Part shown: positions 32,707-45,015 of the stretch, piece after piece | Numbering within the stretch: position 1 is the stretch's first letter | How the letters are laid out: the number at the start of each line of letters is the position of its first letter | Source: Muricea muricata | Taxonomy: Eukaryota > Cnidaria > Anthozoa > Malacalcyonacea > Plexauridae | Assembly: GCA_963855995.1 (NCBI GenBank) | Contig: OY979716.1 | Span: forward strand, 29,586,421 to 29,650,420 | DNA length: 64,000 nt | Direction of reading: 5' to 3' | The notes under the pieces: model-generated | Seen by the model: the letters and a program-made list of their open reading frames with translations, nothing else | What the model was told of the DNA's origin: nothing | Database searches by the model: none | Made by a program: the position numbers and the translations under genes

Positions 32707-33975
32707 CTGTAAATGCATGCAAAATGAAATTTAAATATTTCAAACGCTATACACAATTAACCAAACACAAGGGTTTTGATCTTTATATGCCTTTCGACAC
32801 TACCAGCTCCGTTTGCAATATCGTGCTTGTTAACTGTGCCCAGTTTGTAAGGAAAATGTTTTGTTCAATTGTTTTTAAAAATCATATTTTTCAGAGATGG
32901 CGTGTGCGTGTCGATTTATATATTAAGAACAGAAAATAAAACAACTAACAATTTTGATTTAAACTATTCAACAAAGTTTAGCGGAACCTCACTATGGAGT
33001 GCTTCTCTGTAATGTTGTGTGCACAAGCTACAGAGACTGACTACAGTGGATTTAACTGCGTTTATTTGCTTGCAAAAAACGGCCGCCTACCTGAAAAACA
33101 ATGCAAAAAAATAATTACTACAAATGCTTACAAAACACAAAAAAAACTCTTACGCACCGGTGAGAAGATACATGCTTTCTTGTTAGAGTTATAGCATCCA
33201 TATGCACAACAATTTGGCATGTTTAAAGCCTTAAAATTTTGTTTTCCAGTAAAAAATTTCCGAGTTTATTTGTAAAGACAAACGACAAGGGTTTCAATTA
33301 ACTGGGTAATTTAATACAGGGGGGTGAAGGTCTTCTTAAAAGCTAGGGATCACAGTTGGTCAGAGGTAAATACCTGTAGGCTGAGGAACCATGTGGCGCC
33401 AACATATGTGCAATTTGTCTGCGCATGCGCGATTCTGATCACATGCAATAGCAAATGGCCGTTTTCAGATGAAATGCTGAGATTTCTCATGTATTTGGCA
33501 AATTGGCGATAGCAATGTGGTGATTTTCTGTGCGATCAGTCGGAATTCGTCTAAATCCTAAACAGGTAAGAGTATTGTTTTATTTAAGTTTGATTTTAAT
33601 GTAATATTCATCTTCCTTGGCTTGAATTTTCATTGTTTACTAGTTGTTAACCGTGCCTTCGTAACTCCATCAAGTTGTTCGATTAAACCTAATACGGAGG
33701 TTATTTAGGTCGTCTGTCATTGGCATAGTAGGTTTTTTAACTAAACATGTTTAATCTGTCTATATCTTGGTATAGCCGATCTCAGGAATAACCGATCACC
33801 AATTTATTATCATTATTTGGCCCTCAATTTGTGCATGCACATTGAAAGCAGATAATACAAGAACTACATTGCATTAGTGATTCATTTTTTTCACAAAACG
33901 TAGTTTACTACCACATAGTTGTGTGCCAAGTACACGTAAGGATACTATGAGATATTTTAAATTGAAATAATCTAT

Positions 33976-35054
33976 GATCTTCATTACATTTTCAATTTTA
34001 TTGACTTCATACAATACCTGTGGATAGAACCTCAAACCCAGTGCAACACATGAGACTTATTTGTGTGTGTGGGTAAAAAAAATAGAAAATCAGTCATGGA
34101 AACCTCTTTATATTTTGTATATTTATTATTTTTTATTTCACAGAGAAAAGAAAGTAAAGTTCCACCATAAAAAAATTGGGGAAGGGATAGTTTTAGCACA
34201 TTCGTGTCACCAGTCTATTGGCCAGACATGTACTTGTCTCTTTGATAGTGACATGATAAAGAATGACATTTATTCCAATATTGATTCACTTTATGATTGA
34301 ATTTTTTTTATTAAAACAACGGGTTATTCTATTATGTCTAATTTACCGCATTTAATGTTTTAGCTGTGAACTTAACTGACAAAAATTTTTGCTATAGTTA
34401 TTATTCCTTATTACAAGTGACTTACTCAAGGATTCAAATGATTGTTTTGTTCAGTAAATGTGGATTATTTAAGAAACTGCTCATAGAAACCACACTAAAA
34501 GAGCAAATGTTTTTCCTTATCATTTGTTCAATGTTTAGCAACTGCTTAGTCTAATAAAAAAATTGGGAAAACACCCCAATTTTCAATTGGTTCCAACATA
34601 GTTAGTATTATACTTTTTATGTAACATTTGGTCTCAAGATATATAAACATGTTTAGCATAGTTGATTCAACAACTTTTCTTTATTCCATAGACTTCATGT
34701 CAAGGTTATTTGTGAGATATTTGTGAATTGAAACGTCTTGTTCTAATCTCGTTTCAGTGTTGTTTCTATAAGCAGTTTCTTAAATAATCAAACGGATAAG
34801 TATGTCTGGCCAATAGACTGGTGACATGAATGTGCTAAAACTATCCTTTCCCTGATTTTTTTGTGGTGGAACTTTACTTTCTTTTCTCCGTGAAATCAAA
34901 AACAATAAATATACAAAATATAAAGAGGTTTCCAAGACTCATTTTTTATTTTTTTACCTACACAGACAAATAAGTCCCATGTGTCGCACTGGGTTTGAGG
35001 TTCTATCCACAGGTGTTGTATGAAGTCAATAAAATTGAAAATGTAATGAAGATC
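33976..35054. mobile_element. Fold-back element inside the left AcademH TIR
   Basis: Arms of about 255 bp are inverted. GATCTTCATTACATTTTCAA at the left matches the reverse of the right end, and pairing runs through GTGGATAGAACCTCAAACCC to TTGGCCAGACATG. The right AcademH arm has the uninterrupted sequence CTATGAACTTCACAACCTCG at the matching place, which proves a later insertion. The 560-bp core has no convincing gene. Confidence 0.85.
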
Positions 35055-35213
35055 ACAACCTCGTACCCAGGCTCTTTTACCTACGCCTGGCGCTGCGGCA
35101 AAGACCCTGGCGTCCTTTGGTCACGTGTCACTTATTAAATTTTCTTCCCGTGGGGGGGATGGGAGCCCGAAAGTTGACCTGTTCGCAGGTTACTGTTAGT
35201 CGCCATCATCATC

Positions 35214-37084
35214 ATGAGCTCGAAGTGTAATATTTTCCTTCGTTGTTTAGAGTTTGCGATATTAAACAGTGTCTATAGTGAAATAGTTTTGAAACCTAAA
35301 CAGGTGATTTGTTTAGAAAACTTATTTTTGAATAAGGACGTACTTGCTGTTTTACCGACTGGGTTCGGAAAGTCGTTAATTTTTCACCTGCTCCCAGCTT
35401 TGTTGTATGCGAAGAAATATGGAGTTCCCAAAGATACAGAAAATATATCGTCCATTATTGTCGTTGTTTCGCCGCTAAATGCGCTAATAACAAACCAGAT
35501 TTCGAAATTGAACACAAGTGGTGTTCGAGCATCTGCCCTAGATGTGAAAAAGTTATCGCATGCGGAACATGAAGACGACGACGACGAATATGATTGTAAT
35601 TTTCAATTATGTGACAAGGAAAAGTTGAAAACTGGACACTACAACATTGTGTTCGCGCATCCGGAGTCGTTGGTTTCATGTGCTGATAGAAGGAAGCTGA
35701 TGCATAGCAAGCCTTACCAGGAAAATGTTTGTGCCATTGTTGTAGATGAAGCACATTGTATTCTAGAATGGTGAGTTTGAATAAAAATGTTAATTTTTAA
35801 AACCCCTATATAGTCAAGAAATGTATTTGATGCATGTCAGCACACTGTTTTGTTTTAATAAAATATTTAAACAATATGGCTTAGTGATCCCTCGTTTGTT
35901 CACCATACTCTTGCTAGGCTAGGAGATTTTCCTTATCTATCATGTTACTGTATATAATATTTGCTTAAAGAAGGATTTTACACCTCAGTGAGCTACATAC
36001 TGAATCAATAACCTTTGCTCATGAAGGTTGCTTTTGTAAGTAGTTGTGAAAAGTAGCTGGTAATCTCCCCCCTCCCATCTTGATGTTGCTGTATGTTCTC
36101 TGAATCATTAGCAATGCAGTGCAATACAACATATAATTGGTCGAAAATTGAATAAGGGGAGGGGTAGTGTTGTGACAAACTTGGCTAAACTGGTCTACAT
36201 ATTTTCTCACTGATTTTAGTTTACAATTTTCTTGTTTCAGGGGTAAAGATTTTAGGATTGACTATGGAAACTTAGGTGTACTGTGTGCAAGCTTTTCGAG
36301 TGTGCCTGTTTTAGCCATGACTGCTACAGCAAATAAAAGTGACCGAGAATGTATCAAGCAGTCACTGGGCCTTAAAACATGTGCAGAGGTTGTTGGAGAT
36401 CCTGACCGTGTAAACATTATGTACACTAAACATTTTAGAGCTGGACAAGATGTGGATTCCCTTGTAACTATATTGACTCCAGTAGCACAAGGTTTGTGTG
36501 AAAAACTGATACGTTATCCCTTGACAATCATATACATTCCATTAAAGTGGTGTGGATTTGGATACAAAATATTTGAATCAGTTTTGGGAAGTAGCCAATA
36601 TTATCCCAAAGGATCTTTGCCTATTCCTGAAAACAGGTTGTTTGCCCAATTTCATTCTCCGCAAACAAGTCAAATGAAGGATGAAATACTGAAGCAATTA
36701 TGTTCTGAAGAAAGCAGAATACGAGTGATATTTGCCACAGTTGCCCTGGGAATGGGTGTTGATATTCACAACATTCGTAACATTATCCACATCACCCCAC
36801 CATATACCATCCAAGCTTATTTCCAGGAGACTGGCAGGGCTGGGAGAGATGGACAACCAGCAACTGCAATACTATATTACAACAATCGGGATATCTCAAA
36901 GAACAAACGTGGAATGCAGGAAGCAATCCGTAACTATTGTCAGAGTGAAGGCAAGTGCCTCAGAAACATGTTGCTGACCATGCTAGACACTGATGAAAAA
37001 TTTATGAAAACAATAACACCCAAACATCTTTGCTGTGGTGTTTGCCAGCTAGAGTGTGATTGCTACAAATGCAACACACTTTAA
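35214..37084 (+). CDS. RecQ-like superfamily 2 helicase of AcademH
   Basis: Two exons (35,214-35,770 and 36,241-37,084) join at EW|GKDF and give 466 codons open throughout. Helicase motifs in order are LPTGFGKSL (Walker A), VVSPLNALI (Ia), VDEAHCILEW (motif II, DEAH-C of RecQ), AMTATA (III), IFATVALGMGVD (V) and QETGRAGRDG (VI). A Cys-rich end (CCGVCQLECDCYKC) follows, like a reduced RecQ zinc region. No HRDC domain is seen. The protein should use ATP to unwind DNA in the nucleus, presumably during transposition. It is convergent with the transposase gene, about 1.1 kb apart. Confidence 0.9.
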
Positions 37085-37099
37085 GTAAACTCATGAAAT

Positions 37100-38200
37100 G
37101 TAAGAACAAGTCTGATTATACTTTTGCCTTTTATTAAACAGTAGAGCTTTGAACAACAAAATTGGAACACTGTTTTCAATTCACAATTACTGAGAGACAG
37201 TACAGCTCTGGAAACATTTTGCTTGGAGATTCGAATTTTATCTTTTAAATTAAATATATTAAATTAAATTGCTTGTACATTCTGTATCTTAGCTTGTAGA
37301 TCTTTTTTATTAATATGTAAATAGTATGCATTCTATTCTATTCAGTTTAGTGGTGAATCTAACCATGTCAACTGGACAGGCTATTCATTTAGAATAATTT
37401 GTACTACATGTTCAATATATACTCAGTGGCTGTTTTGACCCCATTTAGCCAGGTAGGGATGGAAGGTGGGATGATTTTGATGTCTGGAAGTAAGCTGCTA
37501 GGCTGAAAAATGAAACTGTGTGTAGAATCAAAATGAACATTGCATAGTTCCATAAGATTACTGTTGTTGCTTCAACAACATTTATTTTTTCATTTTGCTA
37601 TATTCTCATCATCCCTCCTCTCATCTTGGTAAAACAGGAGCATGCAAGCAGCCCCTTATATGCGGTACCCTAGAATAGAAGACTAGGTGTTGTGACTATC
37701 ACCACTACAGTATGAATCCTACATTATACTGTACAATATGAGTTAAAGGTGACATAAGCAATTTTAGACCGCTTGTCAACGTAAAGCAGATAATAAGTTC
37801 AATTACATAATTGCCCCAAGCTGACAGATGAACCATTGGAAAGGCTGTGATTGAACACATATTACACAGTCTGATACTCTAAATCCATAGTTAAAGCCAT
37901 AGTGCCTCACCATTCTGACTATTTGTGTTACTCTATTCAAATTACTTTATAATTTACCAGTCAAGGGTCAAAGAAATCCCTTGCATTGAAATGATTGTTA
38001 ATAGAATTTTTGTTGAAGGGAGAAAAATTGATAGGTAATAGCTAACAATAAGCAATTTTAGTCTTCTCTTGATGAATAAAATTATCTAGCATTAAATAGA
38101 GTAAAGTAAAAAGTCAGAGTGTAACGAAGGTTAACATACTAATTTATACTTAATTATAACCATATAAAAAGATATGGAATTAGACTATAACGTTGCAGCT
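37100..38200. other. Spacer between convergent AcademH genes
   Basis: No ORF of note. Both 3' ends face this spacer, so polyadenylation sites are expected here. Confidence 0.5.
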
Positions 38201-38213
38201 ACCAGAACTACTG

Positions 38214-41200
38214 TTAGTTGGTATGAATATCATCTACTTGAAGAGAACTCAGTAAGTTAGCAATATCAGCACTCTCTTCATCATTACTTTCTACATCATC
38301 AAGCGTTGGGAAATGTAGCGATATGTTCTTTTGTTGTTTTTGCAACCATTCAGTAAACTTCTTCTCATCAAACTCATGCAAAGGGTCCGCTGAAATCCCC
38401 ACAAACGAACTGTGCGAACGTCCAGGAACAGAAGAGAAAGGCCTTAACCTTTGCAAGTCGCTAAGAACTTTGTTTTCATCTTCCAAGGATGATTTATGTG
38501 AATGAGCTGAAGACTTTCGTTTGATGAAAGCCTGGTCCTCAAACACATCCACAACTTTACAAATCCCTGTTACTGCTTTGCTTATCCTTTCAATAGCCTT
38601 CTCTGTCTTGTTTGCTCCCATCAAACGAATAAGCTCCTTGAGATCACTATTTCGGTTCTCCTGTAGTAGATCAATCTCGATGTTCTTATCTCTGCCACCT
38701 TTCCAGTTTGCCAAGGCTGCCCATTTGCAATGATGTGCTTCAGCAGGTGATAGCAATACTTCATTCTGTATGACAGAAATTAACATCTCGATTGCATAGG
38801 AATTGTACCCTGAAACAGATGAGAAGTAGAAAAGCATTTGTTTCTGGATTAATGCCAAATGCTCTCCATTTCCAGATGCCACAGCGTCTTTGCAGTCGAG
38901 AAGGACCATGAATGACTTTAATAAGTTGAGTGAATAATTCAACACACCATCTGAATTGTCCTCATCAGATGATTCCATGCTGTCATCATGTAGGGTTTCC
39001 AAAACATATTCAGCAACAAACTTCTGCAGTGCAGCCAGTAAGTGTTCTTTCTTTTCTTCCTCAGTCATATCATTGGAGAGAAAAGTGTTATTTGCATTTG
39101 GTGACTCATCCACATTCTCGATCTTGAAAAACTCTAGCAGTGCTTGAACAAGATAGCAGTGACCAACACTCATGAAAAGTTGTTCACAATCTTCATAATG
39201 TTTGACATCGATGGTAACATTTCTTCTGTTGAGGACTTCTCTAAAATACCTCAACGTGCTATTTTCTCTTCCCGAGTTTTTGTAAAGTCTTTTGAATACA
39301 GACTAAAAAAGTGCACATTAGAAAGTTTTAAATTGACACCATGTACTTTATATGCAGGGTGTGGACCCTGGGGGTGCATATTCATATATTTGTGTTCTGC
39401 CCAGTTAATCTATTTTGAAATCAGTTGTCTTTTAAGGTTGATTTTGAATGAAATTAGTACGGCAGAACACAGATATACGAATATGCATGCCACCCCACCC
39501 CCAAATTAACAAGCATTAGTTACTATCAAGGGGGCATCTGATAGTGTAGAAAAAAGGGCCAAAGACGAAAGCATCTGGATGACAGGCTGAAGGAGTGAGC
39601 AACCTAGGAAGATCTGTTGGCACACCTCGAAATATTTGTTGATTTTTTATTGTCACACCCTGAAAGCAATTTTAAGGAAAAGAGAATACGATCGTTTTAT
39701 TTTTTCATAAACTTTTATGAACAAGATAAATTACTTAATGTTAGACAGTTGTAATAACTAGGTGGCATACCTGTAACATAGTCTGAGTAGCCATTTAATA
39801 CTAAATGATTTTTAATGTCTTTATCAAAACATATCTGCAATGTCTGCCAAAACAATAATTCTTTCGGGGGAGGGGTCAACCAGCCCAAACTGGCATAGAT
39901 TCTAAGCACCCCTGTGCATGTGTTGCATCAGTAAACAAATTTGTATCACTGTTAGCACAACGACTCATTAATATATTGGGTCAACAAAGACAGAAAACTA
40001 AACAAATTTAGGTTAATTATTAGTAAACAGCAATGTAAGTTTAGTTTTTGTAGCTTTTAATCTGGGGCCAATTTTCAAAGCTTTCAATGCTTCTAAAGTT
40101 CTCAATCTATAAAATATTATTGAAGATTTTCCTCACTGCCAAAAATTTTCAATATGATAATTTAATTAAGAGCTTTGCAGTAATACATTTCTACAGCATT
40201 TCCACAAAAGAACACTTATAAAACAAATTTTACAATATTTCAGTTAAAACATACCTTCAAAAAGCTTCTCTTTGTGTGCCACCCAACAATGCGGTAAGGA
40301 TACAAGTAATCAAGTCGTTGCTTCGCAGTATGGCAACCAGAACGAAGATCACGTGCACCAGCAAACCTCACTCTTGTTAACTCATCACCAAAGCAAGGAA
40401 TTTTTACCCCTTGCAGTGGATCATGCTCAGAAAAAACAGGGGGAATATGGGATCTAGGTTGATCTGGTCTTGTTGGAACTACTACAACAGGATGAGAGAC
40501 AGGGGGTTGATGTTCTGGATCTTTACCTCGACCACTAGATTGGTATATCTCGTGCGTCCACTCTTCTAATTGATCCAAGATGTCAACACAGTCGCTGTAC
40601 TTCTTTTCATCCTTCATCAAAACAGGCATAGTAATAACTTCTGATTTGATGGCAGCTGAATCAGAGTTCTCATGTGAGAGCTTGAGTTCCTCAGAAATGT
40701 ATGATTGCATGCTAGCAAATTTAGCAAATTTCGTCATCAAAATCCTGGCAACCAACATCTTGTACCGATTCTCAATCTGGTTAATTTCATCATCTGACAT
40801 CTTAACAAGTTCACGCAAGTTACAATTTTTAATGTCTTTCTGTGGACTGGATTCATCTAGGTGGTCACTGGATACACGGCTAAAAACCATGCTGGTTGCA
40901 ACTGCATGGACACTCTTGTTTTGATGAATTGCCCTCATATCGTGAACCCTCTCCTCCCAATCCACATTGTCAACTACATAGACAAACTTTTTGCCAGACT
41001 TAACAAGTTCAACAGCATGCTCTAAAAAGTGCTTGCCAATTTCATCAAGAACCACATACTTCTTGGAAGAGCTTAGGCAGAATCCATATTTGTTGAGACG
41101 ATCAATTAGCTGAAAATGAGGAAAATGCTGGATTAATCAGTAACCTAATATTTTGCTAAATTAACCAAATTTAAATTTTCTTCTTAATGTCTAACTTCCC

Positions 41201-42995
41201 AACACCAGACAATTTACCTTACCATGGGGAAGGATGTACTTGACTAATTTGAGTAATATAATATGGGAGTTTGTATTCTAAGTAATGAGTAACGAATAAT
41301 GAGCAATGACCAATGATTTTCGTTCTTACGATCATAAACAATGTAAATAACATTGTAAGAACGAAAATCATTGGTCATTACTCGTTAATTAATACTCAGA
41401 ATACAAACACCCATATATGACCTATTAAGAAGTACAATTGTTTAGTGTTATGTTTGGTACTGTCCAGGCTGGAGTGTTATATTTTTAATGGTTAACTCAA
41501 GCTTTATAGTTATTTGGGACCATACTAAACAAGACAAACAGAAAATAGACATGAAGCATTGTCACCATAATGCAGCACGAGAAAGCCTTAAATAAAACTA
41601 AAAAATAGTTAACCTGTTGCGATGTTGTTGAGAAAAGGACTGTGTCAACAACATTGAACAACATTGTTCAATGTTGTTGACAACTATGAAAACTATGGGC
41701 TGCACAACATTCTTCAATTCTATAATGCTTTTTATATTGCAGTCTCATATGAGAAAAATTATATAATTTTTGGCTGTGTGAGGTAAAACAGAAAAAAACA
41801 GAGTGAGACTTTATAAACAACAGCATTTGGGCTGGACAAGCAAACAAACTGCCATGGAATATATTTTTACCTTTGTCGTCGCTTTCCCCTCTGTCAATAG
41901 AATTGTGTTGATTCTTTGAACTCTGCTCAAATGCTTGCATCTGACGAACATTATCACACTGTAAATGATGCACATGGGTGCTAGTTTCCTTTCAGGATGC
42001 ACAAGGGAGCATTCGAGCAACCTAGACAGTATCTCAGCAACGATAGGGCATCTAGTTGAAAGTTCGTCGGCAACTTCTGTCATCCATGACTCATTGCATA
42101 AGCCGTGATAGGATCCATCCCTCAACACAGATGGCTCGTCCTTCCTTGCGACATTTGTCAATTCCTTATCGGCTTCTTTGAGTAACACGTCGACATGTTT
42201 ATTTGGCATTGCTGGCAAAGGGTTTGCACTCTACACAAAGAGGAAACTCATAATTATATTTTGTCCACTGTGGATTTTAATATGAAGTAAATACAGGTTC
42301 ACAAATATTTGAATTTCTTGCGTGATAGTCTGAACTTTCGGTAGAAACTGATCAATAGGTCTGCAGTTACAAGATAATGAGATATTTACATACACTGGAC
42401 ATTTACATTTCAGTATTACATTTACATATTATCCTGCGCAGCACGTAAATTATTCTGACATTGAGTTTTTCTCGGCGTGTGTTTTATATCCTAAATATTT
42501 AAATTTGTAATACAGATTTAGTTAAATCACAATAATTATAGTATTATTATAAATCGAAATCATGCTCACTTCGATTGTAGAATCAAATGACAAAGCTATC
42601 CTTGCCGAAGGCGCAGTTCCAGCTGTTGCCAGACGCGATCTGGGAGGTTGTGGAGCAGAAGGCGAGACATCTAGAATTCGTTTGAACCGGGTTTGACTAC
42701 TCGATTGGCATTCGCGGAATGACTGTTCAGCTTCAAGCATTACTTTCTGAAACTCGATTGTGTTCTTCAGTCTACGCTCGCACGGTCTACACACGAGATG
42801 GGGCAAACCTGACTCCTTCGCAATAGTATTGCCGCATATCTGTTCTGCGATCCTCAGTAAATGTTTATTCAATGGTTTAAAAATGTTCTTACGGTGACTC
42901 GCGTCTCCTACAGCACGACAAAACCGACAAGACGTCGGGTCAATAATATATTCTACCGTGCTGTAGACTTTCTTCGGTGTTTCCTTGGAAGCCAT
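38214..42995 (-). CDS. AcademH transposase (DUF6589-type), four exons, open
   Basis: Exons 42,570-42,995, 41,871-42,230, 40,255-41,109 and 38,214-39,302 join at phase-0 introns with good AG/GT sites. They give about 909 codons without a stop. The N-terminus is a ZAD-like zinc finger: CRFCRAVGDASHRKNIF, then VCRPCERRL. Exon 2 has an all-helical region (ESWMTEVADELSTRCP). Exon 3 holds VYVVDNVDWEERVHDM and KSVHAVATSMVFSRV, blocks typical of Academ/DUF6589 proteins, and GDELTRVRFAGARDL. Exon 4 has TLRYFREVLNRRNVT and LFMSVGHCYLVQALLEFF. The Asp residues in VDN-DW and GDE are candidates for the catalytic set, by family knowledge. The open frame argues for a recent insertion. Confidence 0.88.
41270..41410. 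repeat. 140-bp inverted repeat in AcademH intron
   Basis: TTGTATTCTAAGTAATGAGT at the left and ACTCAGAATACAAAC at the right are inverted, and AATGATTTTCGTTCTTAC pairs with GTAAGAACGAAAATCATT at the centre. Probably a palindromic MITE inserted in the intron. Confidence 0.8.
41644..41681. repeat. Perfect 38-bp palindrome in the same intron
   Basis: GTCAACAACATTGAACAA is followed by two bases and its exact reverse complement. Confidence 0.9.
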
Positions 42996-44560
42996 GCTGC
43001 AAAGAAAGGCTTTGGTAATAATTGAAGCACATGTTTCCCCTATGTAACCTGATATGACTCTATGATATGTAATTTAATATGATTTTCAACAGACTTGTTT
43101 CTAAATTATTAATTTTGCTTATTTATACGGCTGGAAGCCTTGGTCAATCACTTTTACAGTCTACGATTTTGAAATGTTAACAAATGTTCCCTACGGCCAT
43201 ACCCTGAATATTTTCGTTTGTTATCTCCCAGATTCTGGGAGACACGTGACCAAAGGACGCCAGGGTCTTTGCCGCAGCGCCGGGCGTAGGTAAAAGAGCC
43301 TGGGTACGAGGTTGTGAAGTTCATAGATTATTTCAATTTAAAATATCTCATAGTATCCTTACGGGTACTTGGCACACAACTATGTGGTAGAAAACTACGT
43401 TTTGTGAAAAAAATGAATCACTAATGCCATGTAGTTCTTGTATTATCTGCTTTCAATGTGCATGCACAAATTGATGGCCAAATAATGATATTAATTGGTG
43501 ATCGGTTATTCCTGAGATCGATTATACCAAGATGTAGACAGATTAAACATGTTTAGTTAAAAAAGCCTACTATGCCAACGACGGACGACCTAAATAACCT
43601 CCGTATTAGGTTTAATCGAACAACTTGATGGAGTTACGAAGGAACGGTTAACAACTAGTAAACAATGAAAATTCAAGCCAAGGAAGATAAATATTACATT
43701 AAAATCAAACTTAAATAAAACAATACGCTTACCTGTTTAGGATTCAGATGAACTCTGACAGATCGCACAAAAAATCACCACATTGTCGCCAAATACATGA
43801 GAAATCTCAGCATTTCATCTGAAAACTGCCATTTGTATTGCATGTGATCAGAATCGCGCATGTGCAGACAAATTGCACATATGTTTATGGCGTCAGCAAA
43901 TGTCAAAATCCGCCATGTTTTTGGCGACACTTTTTCATGCTGAGCCGCTCCTCCAGATATATTAGTAAAGCTCAGTGGTTTAGATTTACTGGAATGACCA
44001 GTGAGAGAATTAATTAGTTTCCAGGTATTTTTTGGATCGTTTTTATTGCATTCGCCAATTTTTTGACGGTAATAATGGGAATTACTTTTCCGAATTTCAA
44101 TATTGACTTTATTTCTAAATATTTGATAAAGTCACCAGTGGTATTCAGAATTATGTTTAACGTATTGTTTTTTATGATAATCATGATCACGCATCATCTT
44201 TTTAATATTCGAGTTTAGCCATGGAATAGACGTTTGACGTATACGCTGACGTCGTAAAGGGGCATGCCTATCCAAAACTTTATTAGAATTAATTTCCCAT
44301 TCTTTCCAGGCTAAATTTGAATCAGTGACATTTTTCTTACTGTTTCCCAATCTATATTGTGCAAATCTTGAATAAAGTTTTCTTCTACAAAATGTTCCAA
44401 GTTCCGCACTTCCTTTTTTATTTGTCCACGTTTGTTTGGGATAAATTTACGGATGACGTAAATTATACTGTGGTCAGACATACCATTATAAATTACTTTG
44501 GATTTTGCAATATTATTTTAATCATTTGTGAAAATTAAGTCTCTTAAAGTAGCTGATGTG

Positions 44561-44835
44561 TATGAGGCACCATAGTGGACAAAAGTCTAAAATATCCATT
44601 ATAGTCTCTGTTTGTTATATAGTATGTGTTTCTTCCTAATATATAAGATCTGTTGCCGATATATAAGGTCTGTTTTCACTATATAAGGTCTGTTGCCAAT
44701 ATGTAAGGTCTGCTTTTATTATATATTGGTCTGTTTTCATTATATAATGTCTGTTTTTATTATATAAGGTATGTTGCCGATATATAAGGTCTGTTTTCAT
44801 TATATAAGGTCTGTTTTGTTATATAAGGTCTGCCC
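44561..44835. repeat. Left TIR with tandem TATATAAGGTCTG units
   Basis: After a unique 75-bp end come about ten 18-22 bp units of TATATAAGGTCTGTT with GCCGA/TTCAT variation. The inverted counterpart is at 49,365-49,605. Confidence 0.9.
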
Positions 44836-45015
44836 TGGGATCGCGCGATTAGAAAATGTTACTCGTGATTACTTGAAGTATGTCTTACCTATTACAATTT
44901 GATTTGGCACGTGCGGGCTTCACGTTGACCACCTTGGAAAGAAAGCATGCAAAAGTTATCTGTGTGGTTTTTGGTCGTTTTTTCTTCCCAATATGAAAGT
45001 GTAGAAACTTAAGAC

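Larger units (their letters stand above)
33399..43890. mobile_element. AcademH DNA transposon, about 10.5 kb, apparently intact genes
   Basis: It encodes an Academ-type transposase (minus) and an SF2/RecQ-like helicase (plus), the gene pair that defines the AcademH lineage. Long terminal inverted repeats are about 97% alike by eye. Left 33,399-33,975 plus 35,055-35,128 matches the reverse complement of 43,238-43,890, from ACATATGTGCAATTTGTCTG to CGTCCTTTGGTCACGTG. A fold-back element interrupts the left arm. The immediate flanks match the two halves of a dispersed repeat seen unoccupied at 7,040-7,187. GGCG borders both ends and may be part of a 3-4 bp target duplication, but the exact end is uncertain within a few bases. 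Confidence 0.85.
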
